Origin: Symbiodinium natans
Lineage: Eukaryota; Sar; Dinophyceae; Suessiales; Symbiodiniaceae
Reading direction: 5' to 3'
Assembly (NCBI GenBank): GCA_905221605.1
Contig: CAJNDS010002307.1
Coordinates: forward strand, 1-64,000
DNA: 64,000 nucleotides
Positions 27,101 through 39,149 of the stretch are shown piece after piece; within the stretch, counting starts at the first letter, position 1; each line of letters opens with the position of its first letter. The notes under the pieces are model-generated. The model had not been told where the DNA came from, searched no databases, and worked only from the letters and a program-made list of their open reading frames with translations. The translations under genes were made by a program, and so were the position numbers.

Positions 27101-29089
27101 GAAAACAGAGGTGTGGGTGATGAGTTTTGGGCTTAGGGTTTAGGGTTTAAGGGGTTAAGGGGTTAAGGGGTTAAGGGTTAAGGGTTAAGGGTTAATGGTT
27201 AAGGGTTAAGGGTTAAGGGTTAAGGGGTAAGGGTTAAGGGTTAAGGGTTTAGGGTTTGTCATATTGAGCTGAGCTTCCAGTAGGCAACCGCGCAGAATAG
27301 GAAGACGCCAGCGAAGTGGCTGACAAGCGTCGCGACGTGAAACGCGATTTCCTCTCTTTCAATACCCTAAACCCTAAACCCTAAACCCTAAACCCTAAAC
27401 CCTAAACCCTAAACCCTAAACCCTAAACCCTAAACCCTAAACCCTAAACCCTAAACCCTAGACCCTAGACCCTAGACCCTAGACCCTAGACCCTAAACCA
27501 ACCCATGCCGGGAATCTGGACATGATTTCAAAGCATACGGCGCTCATCTACTGTAGGAGAGCAGCTCAATTGGCTCAGAGGACCCTCCCCCGGACCGACT
27601 TTTCTTCTTTGGGCGACTTAGTCGGCAGGTTTTGGGGCTTCGGGGTTTGGGGTTTCAGGTTTATGGGGGTTTTGGGTTTAGGGTTTAGGGTTTAGGGACT
27701 TAGGGGTTTAGGGTTTCAGGTTTCTGGCCGAAGCTACGTGTCCAGATGTTCGGGAGAAGAGGGACCCACCTGCCTTGAGCTGGGCCGGGCTCTCGTCCAG
27801 AGACCCTAAACCCTAAACCCTAAACCCTAAACCCTAAACCCTAGACCCGAAACCCTAGTACGTAATCTGACTGCGAATCGCCATCTCAGATCCCCACGAA
27901 AGCGAGCGAGAGAGAGAGAGAGAGATAGAGAGAGAGAGATAAAGAAAGACAGAATGGAAGTTAGAGAATAACGAAATATATGCATAATAAAGACAGGTTG
28001 AACGAAAAAGGAAAACAGGAAATACACATATACATACATAACGAAAGAAATAGCTTTAGAATTTAAAACGGCAAGAACGAAACACGAGCTAAACAAACAA
28101 CGAACGACAAATTCATCTGGGCGTTTCCCAAAATAAGGGGTACCCCTTTTATTACCCCATGCAGAATCGATTTTTTCTTGAAAGTTGGGGGTACCCCTAA
28201 ACCCTAAACCCTAAACCCTAAACCCTAAACCCTAAACCCTAAACCCTAAACCCACATAGACAAGACATACAGAGTCTCCTTCAGGAGCTCTGGCTGCGAA
28301 GAGTGTGGCAACGTCAGCTGGTACCTGGGGGCACAGCGTTGATCTCCTTAGGGTTTAGGGTTTATAGGGTTTAGGGTTTAGGGTCTAGGGTTTAGGGTTT
28401 AGGGTTTAGGGTTTAGGGTTTATGGTTTAGGGTTTAGGGTCCAAGCTCGCCCCTTCTTCAGCATTCGGCTGTAGGGCATGGGTTTTGCTACTACCCCCCC
28501 CCCCCCCCCACGGTTCCACCCGTAAAAAACCTCAATTAAGTGAAATTCTCTAGCCTTAATTATGGGGGGCTCCTAGGAGGGGGTAGCATAGAGGGGATAG
28601 CAGGGGAACCTATGAGTAGGTGCCCCTTACCTCACCCCCGATTTTGGCCCCCGCGCGCCCTAAGGCGAGCGACTTTGGTTCAGGAAGCCCCTATGGAATT
28701 AGGTACCCTTAAAACCCTATGTAGAAGGGTTTTTGGGTACCTAATGCCATAATGGTACTACAAATGGACCCTCTGGGTTTCAGCACCAAGAAGAAGAAGC
28801 CAGTACGTAGAGGGATAAGCAGGATCCCTCCAAGGGTTTACGGTTCAGGGGTTTAGGGTTGGGATGTTCCCCCTTATACTACTTAAGGACCGTTCGTAGA
28901 AGGGTGAACATCCCAAGTATAGGGTTCAGAGCCGTTTTTTAGGAAAGGCCATATTCAAAGACCAATTAACGAAGCGCTTTCTTCTCATTCTTCCTTTCTG
29001 GGGGCTCAGGGGGCGGACGGGAACCCCCGTGCAGTGCGCGCTGTGTAGTGTAGGGCTGTCAGTAGCTTTGGGACCTCTCTGTCTCTCGT

Positions 29090-29120
<31 letters not shown>

Positions 29121-31018
29121 CCCCTTTCTCTACTATCGGTATTTGCATCTTTCTTGTACATGAAACAGAAACAAAAGCCATGAACCATGAACCCAAAATC
29201 TCGTGAACCTTGAGTAAACTCAAACCCGCTCTATAACGAACCATGCATCCACTATAACCAGAAAACCCCACCAGAATCTTGCAAACCCGAAGCTCTAAAC
29301 CCTAAACCCTAGACCCTAGACCCTTGACCCTACTTCCTAACTGATACCCCCAACAATAAGTCTACTTAACTTGTTCAGGGGACTTAGGGGGCTTATAGGT
29401 ACAGATACAATTGGGGCAATATGTACCCTGAACCTCAAAGTTTCCCCGATTTCGTCTTTGGGTAGTTTCATGGTCCAATGGGGATCCCGTATATACCCCT
29501 TATAACCCTGTACAACCCAAGGGCCCATACTTCGGCACCCTTGAAAAGGGACCATACAAAGGGACCATGAAACTATCCCTAAGGGTCCATGTACCTTATT
29601 ATTATATACTTAGACCCAAAAGTCCTTATATAGGAAGTACTTTAAGGCCCAAGTATTCCAGAATTAGGTACATGGACCCTTAGGGTATGCTTGGATTTTG
29701 AGTCAGGGCACAAGTTCTGGCCAATGAACATCATGTTCCCGGTCTGTAGGCCAGCGAACCTGGTTCTGTGAACCCCAAACCCTAAACCCTAAACCCTAAA
29801 CCCTAAACCCTAAACCCTAAACCCTAAACCCTAAACCCCCTGTAAATCCCTAACTCCCAAAACCCCAAGCCTTGATTCCAAGCACATACGGCCTGCGGAA
29901 CCCTGTGAGGGGCATTCCTTGTGAAGATCTGCGAAAAGCGCCAGCAGGAAATGGGGACCCCTATTTAGAAGTAGGGTTCATATCTCTTATACCCCCAAAA
30001 GGACACCCAATACATACACTCACCAATATTCATAAAGGAACCTCATATACAGCCACCAACAAACAGAAACATAAACCCTGCTTCAAATATATTACCCCAT
30101 AAAACCCAAGGGCCCATACGTCCAAGATGAAGGGGGAACGGCGTCTTTGCTCGCGTTGTTCTTTCGTTCTTCCACTGATTCGGGTTTTAAGACATCTTTG
30201 CCAGACATTGGGGCCTTTCTTTCTACCAGCCCAAACCCCAAAACCCTCAAACAACCGAAGCCCATACCCCAAACCTCTAAACCCTAAATCTCAATCTCAA
30301 ACCCATGATGCGACCCCAAACCCTGTTCACCTTCGTTGAGCTCAACCTTCCGAGCACAGAGATCTTTCGGGGTTTAGGGTTTAGGGTTTAGGGTTTAGGG
30401 TTTAGGGTTTAGGGTTTAGTTTAGGGTTTAGGGTTTTCAGTGTTCATCGCTGCGCGATTGTGGGCGCTATTTGTGGTTTTGGGGCTGAGGTTCATGGCGT
30501 TAAGGGTTTCGCGGGGGATTACCGTTTCATGCTTGAGCATGGGAAATATCTCCCCATGAAGAACTGTGCATACAAAAGCCCAGGGCTTCGGTTTGGGGTT
30601 TAGGGTTGCATCCTGAAAGTAAACTAGGGTTTACCTGGTCACAGAAGAGTCAGAAGAGTAGGGTTAGGGGCTTAGGGTTTAGGGTTTGGCACTCCGCACA
30701 TGCCTGGCTAGGCTTGACAGTCTCAGCACGCGCCGATCAATCCCTCAATCCCTGAACCTTTTGAAAAACTCTCGTTAAAGTCTCGGAGCCCGTGGATTTT
30801 GTTGTGATGAAGCCACTATAAACGGGGCGGGGGAGGGGGGGCATGATGTAAACCAACCCCCATATATGGTCGATATGGCCAGCTATCTGCATTAGGGTGC
30901 CAGGCTGCCAGGGTTTGGGGAGTACCTCGGGCACCCCAAAAACGTCCCCTATATCTTGGATCAATCCCCCCCATCATAGGATCCTCAAAGCAAGACCCCC
31001 CAAAGCAACCCCCCGAGC

Positions 31019-31050
<32 letters not shown>

Positions 31051-32019
31051 ACGAGACACCCCAAACCCTAAACCCAAAACCCTAAACCCTAAACCCAAAA
31101 CCCCAAACCCCAAACCCCAAACCCTAAACCCTAAACCCCAAACCCTAAACCTAACCCTAACCTAAACCCTTAACCCTACCCGAACCTTAAACCCTCAACC
31201 CTCAACCCCTAAAAGCGCCAAAAGGGAGCCTTAAACGGAAAGAGGCTATGGCATCCCCGATCTGTCCCGGTCATGGTCCGTTACTCGCATTTGAGGGCTT
31301 TTGAGGGATGCTTGCGATCGCAAACCTACTAGGGTTTGAGTTTAGGGTTTAGGGTTTCGGGTTTAGGGTTTAGGGTGGGGTTTGGGGTTAGGGTTTAGGG
31401 TTCAGGGTTTAGGGTTTGGGGTTTGGGGTTTGGGGTTCAGGGCAGAAAACTTTCAGGATCAAAGAAGAGGAGGGGGGGGGGGGGGGCTGGAATCGAAGTC
31501 AGCCCACATCAGCCCCCGCGCACTGTGAATCCTACACATCCTCAGCCCTGCGCGTATACGCCTGTAGCCTAGGGTTATTAGGGTGGTTGAGGGTTGAGGG
31601 TTTAGGGTTTGGGGCTACAGGGTTGAAGGCCTGAAAGCCTTGACAGGTGAAAAAGTCCTAAGTCCCATAAGCCCTGAACCCTTAACCCAGAAGGTTAGAT
31701 CTCTGCAACCAGAGTGGCCTATGTTTGACTCCCTGCAGGGAAAACCGCCCCTGGAACCCCGCAAGAAATCCACAGGGGCAACGACACGGCAATGAGCCAC
31801 AGAACGGCCCAAGTCCTCGGCCCTCAGCCCTAAACAGGCCTATACTCTCTTTCTTAGGAATTACAGTACCCAAACATGAAGAAAAAAGAAAAAAACCCGA
31901 AGCATCCCTAAACAGTCAGGGCACTGCTTGAACCGCACCAGCGTGATAAGGTCCGTAAAGCCCGAGGTCAGCGACAGGCCGAGGACAATGACGAACGCCG
32001 GGCGCGTTATGAGCCCCAT
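20964..32019 (-). CDS. DUF1275 (YoaK) family multi-pass membrane protein, nine exons
   Basis: Exons in minus order: A 31897-32019 (TM1, GFTDLITLVRF), B about 29705-29743 (TGNMMFIGQNL), C about 27275-27355 (ATLVSHFAGVFLF), D 26518-26578 (AAFLVAFLTILGA), E 25655-25761 (FVAASLGAMNF), F 23858-23920 (TTLTTGNLQK), G 22745-22815, H 22086-22145 (STILGAMLAALAL), I 20964-21070 (LMPIAVVQFSLL, stop TGA). This is the family order: GFxD, MTGN, paired TM helices, second TTxxTGNLxx motif, GAxLGA helix, last TM. From C to I every junction is phase-consistent; C and F use GC donors, D, E, G and H GT. Total about 235 residues, normal for the family. A-B-C junctions and the true start are less certain; exon A has an in-frame ATG at 32019. 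The molecular role of the family is poorly known. Introns are full of telomere-like repeats. Confidence 0.85.
21940..22025 (+). repeat. Variant heptamer array CCCTAAG
   Basis: About 12 copies of CCCTAAG, preceded by CCCTCAG copies. This is a homogenised variant of the telomere heptamer, in an intron of the DUF1275 gene between exons H and I. Confidence 0.9.
24975..25120 (+). repeat. Dispersed repeat with GGGTACC and GGGCTACCAAG blocks
   Basis: Blocks GGTAGCCCAGTAACC, TTTTGGGTTGG, GAACCT, GGAAAAGGGTAC and TGGGCTACCAAGT recur in order at 35205-35310 and partly at 14113-14155. GGTAGCCCAGT and its complement near the two ends suggest an inverted-repeat element. Noncoding. Confidence 0.5.
26932..27049 (+). 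repeat. Two tandem copies of a 59-bp unit
   Basis: The unit TCTAAGTTTACCAGGA... starts at 26932 and again at 26991 and ends in GGGATGCCTTT. The copies differ at a handful of positions. It lies in the DUF1275 intron between exons C and D. Confidence 0.8.
28859..28916. mobile_element. Short inverted-repeat element, same family as 3009-3205
   Basis: TTGGGATGTTCCCCCTTATA on the left and GAACATCCCAA on the right bracket a core with TTAAGGACCGTTCGTAGAAGG. Related cores occur near 3165-3190 and 3940-3975. Total 58 bp, noncoding. Confidence 0.55.
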
Positions 32020-32528
32020 GGCGCAAGAGAGGTTGGGAAAACTCCGAGGAAACTCCGAAACCCTACGCCCGCAGACCCTAAACCCTAAACCCTAAACACT
32101 AAACCCTAACCCTAAACCCTAAACCCTAAACCCTAAACCCTAAACTGCATGATCCTGAGCTCTGTCGCGGCAGTGCAAGGCCTCAGCCCTTTAGCATCTT
32201 GTACGTGAAACCTCTGTGAACGTAGCTAGCCCTAAACCGTAAACCCTAAACCCTAAACCCTAAACCCTAAACCCTAAACCCTAAACCCTAGGTTCGGGAT
32301 CTGGCCTATCATGGGCTCTTAGACCTCCAGACGTTCATGTCACAGTCAAGCATCTGGAGCACAGGCAATGCGAAAGTGCAGCTAGATTCGGGGCTGTACG
32401 GTTTAGGGTTTAGGGTTTAGGGTTTAGGGTTTAGGGTTTAGGGTTTAGGGTTTAGGGTTTAGGGTTTAGGGTTTAGGGTTTAGGGTTTAGGGTTTAGGGT
32501 TTAGGGTTTGGGTTTAGGGGTTTTAGGG

Positions 32529-32665
32529 TTTATAGGGTTTACAGGGTTTATAGGGTTTATAGGGTTTATAGGGTTTATAGGGTTTATAGGGTTTATAGGG
32601 TTTATAGGGTTTATAGGGTTTATAGGGCTTATAGGGCTTATAGGGTTTATCGGGTTTAGGGTTTA
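32529..32665 (+). repeat. Nonamer array TTTATAGGG
   Basis: About 13 copies of TTTATAGGG with few variants, directly following a TTTAGGG array. The mirror form (CCCTATAAA) occurs at 62430-62570. Confidence 0.9.
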
Positions 32666-33419
32666 GGGTTTACGGTTTAGAGGGCTTACCACTAGGATCT
32701 AGGACAGCATCCCAAAAAATCAGCCTTGCAAGATATTTTTAAGGCAGGCCACCTGCCCGGTTTTTTTTAAGCTCCAAGTTCTCTTCCCAAGGGGCTCTTT
32801 GTCTTGTCGACCCTGGAAACACCCCCGGACCCTAGCAACCGCCTCAATCCTCAGCCCCTAAACCCCAAATAAGCACCAAATAAACCAAAAGCAACACCCT
32901 TGATAAACCCCAACTAAACCTTAACGCCCTAAAGAAACGAGTGTAATCCCCAAGTCACCACGAAGGCTAACCCCTAGAGACCCCATACCCGAAAGCCTTG
33001 CATGCGCTGAACTAGGATAGCCCCTTAACACCCCTCAGAATATATTCCTACATGTGATCCTCCTAAACCCCAAATCCTACACCCTAAACCCCAAACCCTA
33101 AACCCTGAACGTGCCTTGTCCGTCATGTTTGGCTGCCTTGGGCGTCCATCCGAGGTGACGCGGTTGAGGTGGCGCTTCCGCTGAGCCTGAGTCGGGTTTA
33201 GGGTAAACCCTAAACCCTAAACCCCAAATCCCAAACCCCAAACCCTGAACCCTGAACCCTGAACCCTGAACCCTAAACCCTAAACCCCAAACCCTAAACC
33301 CCATGTCAGTGGGCTTTCGGGGGACCTGCCCACTTGCGGCGCTTAGGGTTTAGGGTTTAGGGTTTAGGGTTTAGGGTTTGGGGTTTGGGGTTTAGGGTTT
33401 AGGGTTTAGGGTTTAGGGT

Positions 33420-34560
33420 TTAACCACTTTCCAGCAAATCTTGCTTTGAGTAGAAAGTTCGCGTGGCGCTGGCAACAAGCCGCAGCAAACACACTCATCA
33501 CCACCGAAAACAAGGAATTACCTCTGTTACGCCGACCTTTTTGTGGGAGCAAATCATCTCTCAAGAAGCTGGGTTTAGGGTTTAGGGTTTGGGGTTTAGG
33601 GTTTAGGGTTTAGGGTTGAGGGTTTAGGGTTTAGACTGCCGCAAGAAGAAAACAGACGAGGTTCTCCAGCTCGGGCGTAGGTGTTTAGATGTCTAGGGCC
33701 GATTGAGGGGCTATTTCTGGGAGTGGGGAGAGAAACCCTAAACCCTAAACCCTAAACCCTAAACCCTAAACCCTAAACCCTAAACCCTAAACCCTAAACC
33801 CCGAACCCCCGAAGTCCCGCGTTGGGTGCCCCCACACTCAGCTTCCGCTTCTGTGCATCAAGACGCCGGACGAAGTCCCTCTCCTGCGCAGCTGTGGGAT
33901 TAAGGGTTCAAAGGGGTCGCTAGGGTTTAGGGTTTAGGGTTTAGGGTTTAGGGTTTAGGGTTTAGAGGGCTTAGAGGGCTTAGAGGGCTTAGAGGGCTTA
34001 GAGGGTTTAGAGGGTTTAGAGGGTTTAGAGGGTTTAGAGGGTTTAGAGGGTTTAGAGGGTTTAGAGGGTTTAGGGTTTAGGGGGTTCGGGTTTCGGGGCT
34101 TAGGGGGTTTAGGAAAGCAGATCTGTCAGGGCCCGGTCCTGGGGCAAGATCTCCTTGCCATCGATCTCCTGGCGCCAGGGCTCGAAGCCGAACACCTACT
34201 TAAACGCTACACTCCCGAAACTCTCTAAACTCCCTCAACTCCCCAAACTCGCAAAACTCCCTAAACTAACGAATCCCCTAAACTTCCTAAACTCCCAAAA
34301 CTCCCGGAACCCCACACTATTGAACCCCGACACCCCTATGTAAGTCTCACCAGGGGACCTCCCTGAGGGTTGCGGATGCAATAATATTTAGGGTTTAGGG
34401 TTTAGGGTTTAGGGTGTAGGGTTAGGTTTAGGGTTTAGGGTTTAGGGTTTAGGGTTTAGGGTTTAGGGTTTAGGGTTTAGGGTTTAGGGTTCAGGGCTGA
34501 GGGTTGAGGGTTTGGCCTTGAGACCCACGTAGTGGGCAGGCTTCCACCACACCACTCGGA
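33420..34560 (-). other. Unassigned exon-like segments, minus strand
   Basis: Open stretches between arrays: 34108-34195 (EPWRQEIDGKEILPQDRAL), 33799-33890 after a GCAG acceptor (ERDFVRRLDAQKRKLS), 33637-33690 (ELENLVCFLLAA), and 33420-33525 (a hydrophobic stretch followed by HANFLLKARF). The first two join in phase if a GA donor is used. No family is recognised. They could be one gene upstream of DUF1275 or its N-terminal extension. Confidence 0.35.
33960..34080 (+). repeat. Nonamer array TTTAGAGGG
   Basis: About 12 copies of TTAGAGGGC/TTAGAGGGT, following a TTTAGGG array; a locally expanded variant. Confidence 0.9.
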
Positions 34561-35521
34561 GCGCTTAGATTGCATGGTGATTAAGCTCTGTCTTGGTTCG
34601 GGTTTAGGGTCTACGGTCTAGGGCTGTGTTAAGGGTAGTTTGGGCTGAACAAAAAGCGAAAACAAGGAAACAAATGAAGCTTGTATGCGGGTCATGAACT
34701 AAACCCCACAGTTGTATTGCAGTTCGGTTGAAACGTAGGGCTCAGCATTGCAAGACTTAGAATCTGAACCTGGTCCTATGGGGGTTTAGGGTTTAGGGTT
34801 TAGGGTTTAGGGTATATAGGGTTTAGTGTTTAGGGTTGCACAGAAGCCTGAGACTAAAAGGGTGTGCCCAGTTTTGCCAAAGGGGCATTGCAACTCCGCA
34901 AGAGAACGCGAACAGGCGGCCCCGCCCCCCCCCCCCCCCCTGCGCAAAAACGTGAGTGACCGTAAAGAGAGGAACCCTAAACCCGGACCCCAGCCGAAAC
35001 CCTCAGATTCAAGAAGGGCCCAGTCCGTCCTCCACTGAGTTGCTACAAAGAACGACCTGGGACGTCAGTGGAGGCGACTGTAGAGAAAGCGAAGCCGGGC
35101 ACCCCAAACCCTGAGCACTAAACCCTACAAACACTAGAGCTTGGGGTTTAAGGCTGCCTAAAACAATCCCGTGCCGTTGCTTTGTTTAGCTCTGCGTATA
35201 CCATATCACAAAAAGGGTACGTACCCTTTTTGGGGTTGGCTGGTTACTTCATAAGCGAACCTTGACCAACAAATTATGGAAAAGGGTACTAGGTACTGGG
35301 CTACCAAGTACGAGGGCTTTGCGGTTTTGTCTTGGGGGACTCTGGCAGGGTTCCCGGTGGGCTTAGGGTTTAGGGTTTAGGGTTTAGGGTTTAGGGTTTA
35401 GGGTTTAGGGTTTAGGGTTTAGGGTTTAGGGTTTAGGGGTTGATTCAAAGATTCAAGCTGTGATGCACGGTCCGGACGAGGAATCTGTACCCTAAGCCTT
35501 ACACCCGGAAACCCTCAACCC

Positions 35522-35715
35522 TCAAGGCCAGGATAAAAAGAAATTGTATGCGTTTCATTCCGAGCAGCTCGCGCAATAATCCTTCATCCATCCCAATGTA
35601 AAAAATCAGACAACTGCATGGCTTCGAAAAGAAAAAACTCGACACAACTCGACGAAACTCGACAATTCGCGAAAAGACCCCGGACACAAGCCCTGTACAA
35701 TTTCGATAAACCCTA
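35522..35715 (+). repeat. Dispersed unit, second copy of the 317-400 / 16-115 type
   Basis: It begins GGCCAGGATAAAAAGAAATT and ends with CCCCGGACACAAGCCC...CAATTTCGATAAACCC, so both blocks seen separately near the left end lie together here in about 195 bp. Confidence 0.65.
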
Positions 35716-36374
35716 AACCCTACACCCTAAGCCCTACTAATCCCTGTTGGGGAACGGGGGAGGGGGGGGAAACTTAGAGTTGAGGGTTTCGGATCGTTGA
35801 GAAATCAGGGGCTTAGATGCAAGTGTCAACTTGATTTGCGTTGGTAGCCATGGGGTTCTAAGAGGCCCTAAGGGTCCATCTGCCCAGTATATATATATAT
35901 ATATATAATGGGCCGGGACCTTTAGGGTTTATTTAGCTTAGTTTTCATATTAATACTTATCAAAATACATACAACCTCTATTCCTCACCTTCGGTGTGAG
36001 GCTGCTAGATGTTAAACTCAACTTTTCTCATCGCCCGGAATTGTTCTCTTGTCCGGTCTTGACCTGGTTTCTAGAGGTCTCCATCGAACCCGGCAAGCTC
36101 ACATGTCGCGACGGTGTCCGTCTTGAGAAAGAAGACGACACATTGGGAGCGAAATCAACACTCTGCCAGCTTAGAAACCCTCTACACCCTACAACCCTAA
36201 ACCATAGCCCGGTATTTAAGGCTTTGAAGCCTCAAACCCTAAACCATGAACCTTAAACCCTATAGGTTAGCCAGTCTGGCTTCAGGTCGCCAAACCACCT
36301 CATGCCGATTCCTGTCTAGGGTCTAGCACCGAAGACAACCGAGGACCATCAGGGAATGAGATGAGTGTTCGGGA

Positions 36375-37690
36375 ATGGGCATGTTGGACTCAGGAGCATC
36401 ACATCCTCTCAGATCACTTCGTCCTGGTGAACAGCTTCCGCAGCAAAAGGTGTTGGTGTCTTTAGCTGTTGGATCTCGGGAGATGTGTATTACCCCAGGT
36501 GGGACCCTGGTAACTCCTGAAACGGTAGATCCACTAGTGCCAATTGGCAAAGCGAGCGCCTTGGTTGGTCTCAGAGTTCAGTGGCGTGGTGGCAAGCGCA
36601 CAGCCTCACATCCTGTTCTGGGGGAACTTCGCGTTCGTGATCTGAATGGGTGCCCTTGTTTGGAAAAGGAGGTGGCGCTTCAGATCATTGATGAAATGGA
36701 TTGGTGCTCACCAAAGCAAGCTTTGAAGGTGGCACGTATGGTTCAAGGGTGTCCGAATACGGACAACGAGGTGGCTGTAAAAAACGTCGTTGCAAAGCGC
36801 AGCGCGGACAGCGTCAGCGAATGAGGAGGAGTTCGTCCAGGCATGCTGGAGATTTCTTCGGTGGTATTATGGGGATATACCAGAAAATATGCTGATGGAG
36901 CTGTTGCCACGTGGAGATATTGCGGCGTTGCCTTTCAACCGTCATAAAAGGAGACGGCTGGCACGAGCAAAAAGGGTGGTGGTACACCTATTTTCCGGGA
37001 AACAAAAATGGCATTTTCCCAGTCGGGATGTGGAAGTACTGGAGCTGGATTTGACAAAAGGCGGTGACCTACATAATTCGAGCGTCTGGAAGTATCTTCT
37101 GCATCTGGCGGCTGAAGGAAAGGTGGTTGCTGTGGTTGGAGGACCTCCATGCAGGACAGTGTCAAGGTTGAGAGGTGAAGACGGTGGTCCACCTGTATTG
37201 CGCCGACGCTGTGGGCCTGAACGGTTGGGGTTAAAAAGTCTTCCTTGGCCACATCAAGAATTAGCTCAAAAGGATGGTGTTTTACTTCTGAAGATGCTTT
37301 TCCTATATGACGTGGCGGTGCATTCAAGGTGTGGAACTGCTGAAGTCATCAATGGAAGTTCTGTCTTCTTTGGCATGGAAAGCCCTGGGGACCCTGAACT
37401 CATAGGGACAGATTTCTCTCAGAACGGCAAAACGGTCTTGAGTGCTGAGGATCTGGTGGATGGTTCTCAGGAAGGGCTCTCAAGTCCTACCTTCTGGAGT
37501 TGGCCAGAGGTTAAAAGCTTTTGTGAGCGTTATGGAATGTACGCTGCACATTTTGATCAAGGAGCGTTGGGACATGCTCTGGTGAAACCTACGACTTTCC
37601 TGGTGTCTGATATGGAACTATGGGAATCGTTGGAACAGGTTCGCGTGGTTGTTCCGGCCAGCAGCAGTTGCCCCGGCGCGGCTGCTATGG
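36375..37690 (+). pseudogene. Broken retroelement fragment: aspartic protease plus cytosine-methyltransferase-like domain
   Basis: The first frame (36375-36824) starts with a retroviral-type aspartic protease motif, LDSGASHPLRSLRPG. The second frame (from 36790) is shifted +1 and carries HLFSG, VGGPPCRTVS and FGMESPGDPE. These resemble motifs I, IV (PPC...S) and VI of C5-cytosine methyltransferases, a domain reported in some dinoflagellate LTR retrotransposons. The reading ends in FDQGALGH...KPTTFL, then homology stops near 37690. No gag, integrase, RT, LTR or target duplication is visible, so this is a truncated copy with one frameshift. Whether the methyltransferase fold is active in the family is not clear: motif VI lacks the usual ENV. 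Confidence 0.7.
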
Positions 37691-38214
37691 AAGGTATTTT
37701 CCGTTTTTCACTAACGTTCACTAAACCCTCATCGTCTCCCCTAAGCCCATGACAGGTGCTTCCCTGGAGCTTCCCTCTTCTAGTGCCTCCAAACCCTCTA
37801 AACCATGAAGATGCCTTGGGCTCGTGATGCACATTTTTTGTAGGAGTCTGTGGGAGTCAGGCGTCTCTTTGGGCTCTAGACCGCATCACCCGAGCCGCCC
37901 GAAATCCCAACCAACCCGCAACCCTCGCTAACTTTTCTGATAGGGTTCCCCCCAAGGAATCTTCAAGCTTGGCAGGGAGTGGGAGATCACCAAGATATGC
38001 CTCAGGCTCAGGGCAAAGTCTCCGGAGCTCTCAGCCCACATCTCCCTTTAAGGCTGAAATAGGTTTCCCAACAAACCTCTCCTTAGTTGCTTGGGGTTGC
38101 GGTTAGCCTTTATGAGTTGAAACCCCCGGCGCGGTGGTTTTCCCACGCAGCCACCGTCTCAGCGGCGCCGTGGCGGCCCCGCCGGCGCACGGAAGCCTTG
38201 CGCGCGCACATGCA

Positions 38215-38603
38215 CCACATGCACACACACACACACACCACACACGCACCACACACACCACACACACCACACACGCACACACCACACACACACCACACAC
38301 ACACCACACACACACACACACACCACACACACACCACACACACACCACACACAAACACCACACGCAAACACCACACACACACAAATGCCACACAGAAACA
38401 CCACACAGAAACACCACACACAAACACCACACACAAACACCACACAGAAACACCACACACAAACACCACACACACAAACACCGCACACAAACCCCACACA
38501 CACACACACCGCACACACACACACACACAAACACACACACGCACACGCACACGCACACGCACACGCACACGCACACGCACACGCACACGCACACGCACAC
38601 GCA

Positions 38604-38646
<43 letters not shown>

Positions 38647-38803
38647 ACACACCCACACACCCACACACGCACACACGCACACACGCGCACACGCGCACAC
38701 GCGCACACGCGCACACGCACACACGCACACACGCACACACGCACACACGCACACACGCACACACGCACACTGCAACTGCACACGCACACGCACACGCACA
38801 CGC

Positions 38804-38845
<42 letters not shown>
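38215..38845 (+). repeat. Long CA/CAC microsatellite
   Basis: About 630 bp of CA-rich simple repeat with CACCACACA, CACGCA and CACACACAC sub-blocks. All six frames stay open because the dinucleotide has no stops, giving spurious His/Thr or Cys/Val proteins. The CACGCA parts alternate purine and pyrimidine and could form Z-DNA. Confidence 0.97.
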
Positions 38846-38848
<3 letters not shown>

Positions 38849-39149
38849 TACTTTCTCTTGCTGGAACATGCACTCACAGTCAAAGTTCTGGGCTTTAGGG
38901 TTTTGAAAGCGTGTCAGTCCCGGGTCTAAGTAGCATTGAGATGCGCCTCCTTGCCGTCGGCAAGGCAGTGGCAGTGGCACCAGCCGATTTCGCAGCGCCC
39001 GCTTCCTCCGCAAAAGCGCACACCGTGGGCTGAGCTTCTTAGCCAGCCGAGTTCTTGCAAAACCCTTTGCAAGCAGAGGCCGTGAAAGTCATGAAGGGGA
39101 AGTCTTCCTGCCTGTGGCTGCGGGGGTGGTGCTGAAGTGTTTAAACTAA

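Noticed and set aside
27540-27600. tRNA-like AGCAGCTCAATTGGCTCAGA (D-arm look-alike)
   Set aside because: No matching T-arm (GGTTCGANTCC), anticodon stem or acceptor pairing follows.
30755-30964. 75-codon minus ORF (VFGVPEVLPKPW...)
   Set aside because: Good composition and a CAAAAG|GTTCAG donor, but it lies between DUF1275 exons A and B, has no family match and begins near a poly-C tract. Left unassigned.
35996-36256. 86-codon plus ORF (PGKLTCRDGVRLEKEDD...)
   Set aside because: Its end runs into telomere-like repeats, it has no family match and no link to the protease fragment that follows. Could be an exon but cannot be supported.
38087-39013. Long His/Thr and Cys/Val open frames on both strands
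   Set aside because: Translation of the CA/GT microsatellite; a dinucleotide repeat has no stop codons in any frame.
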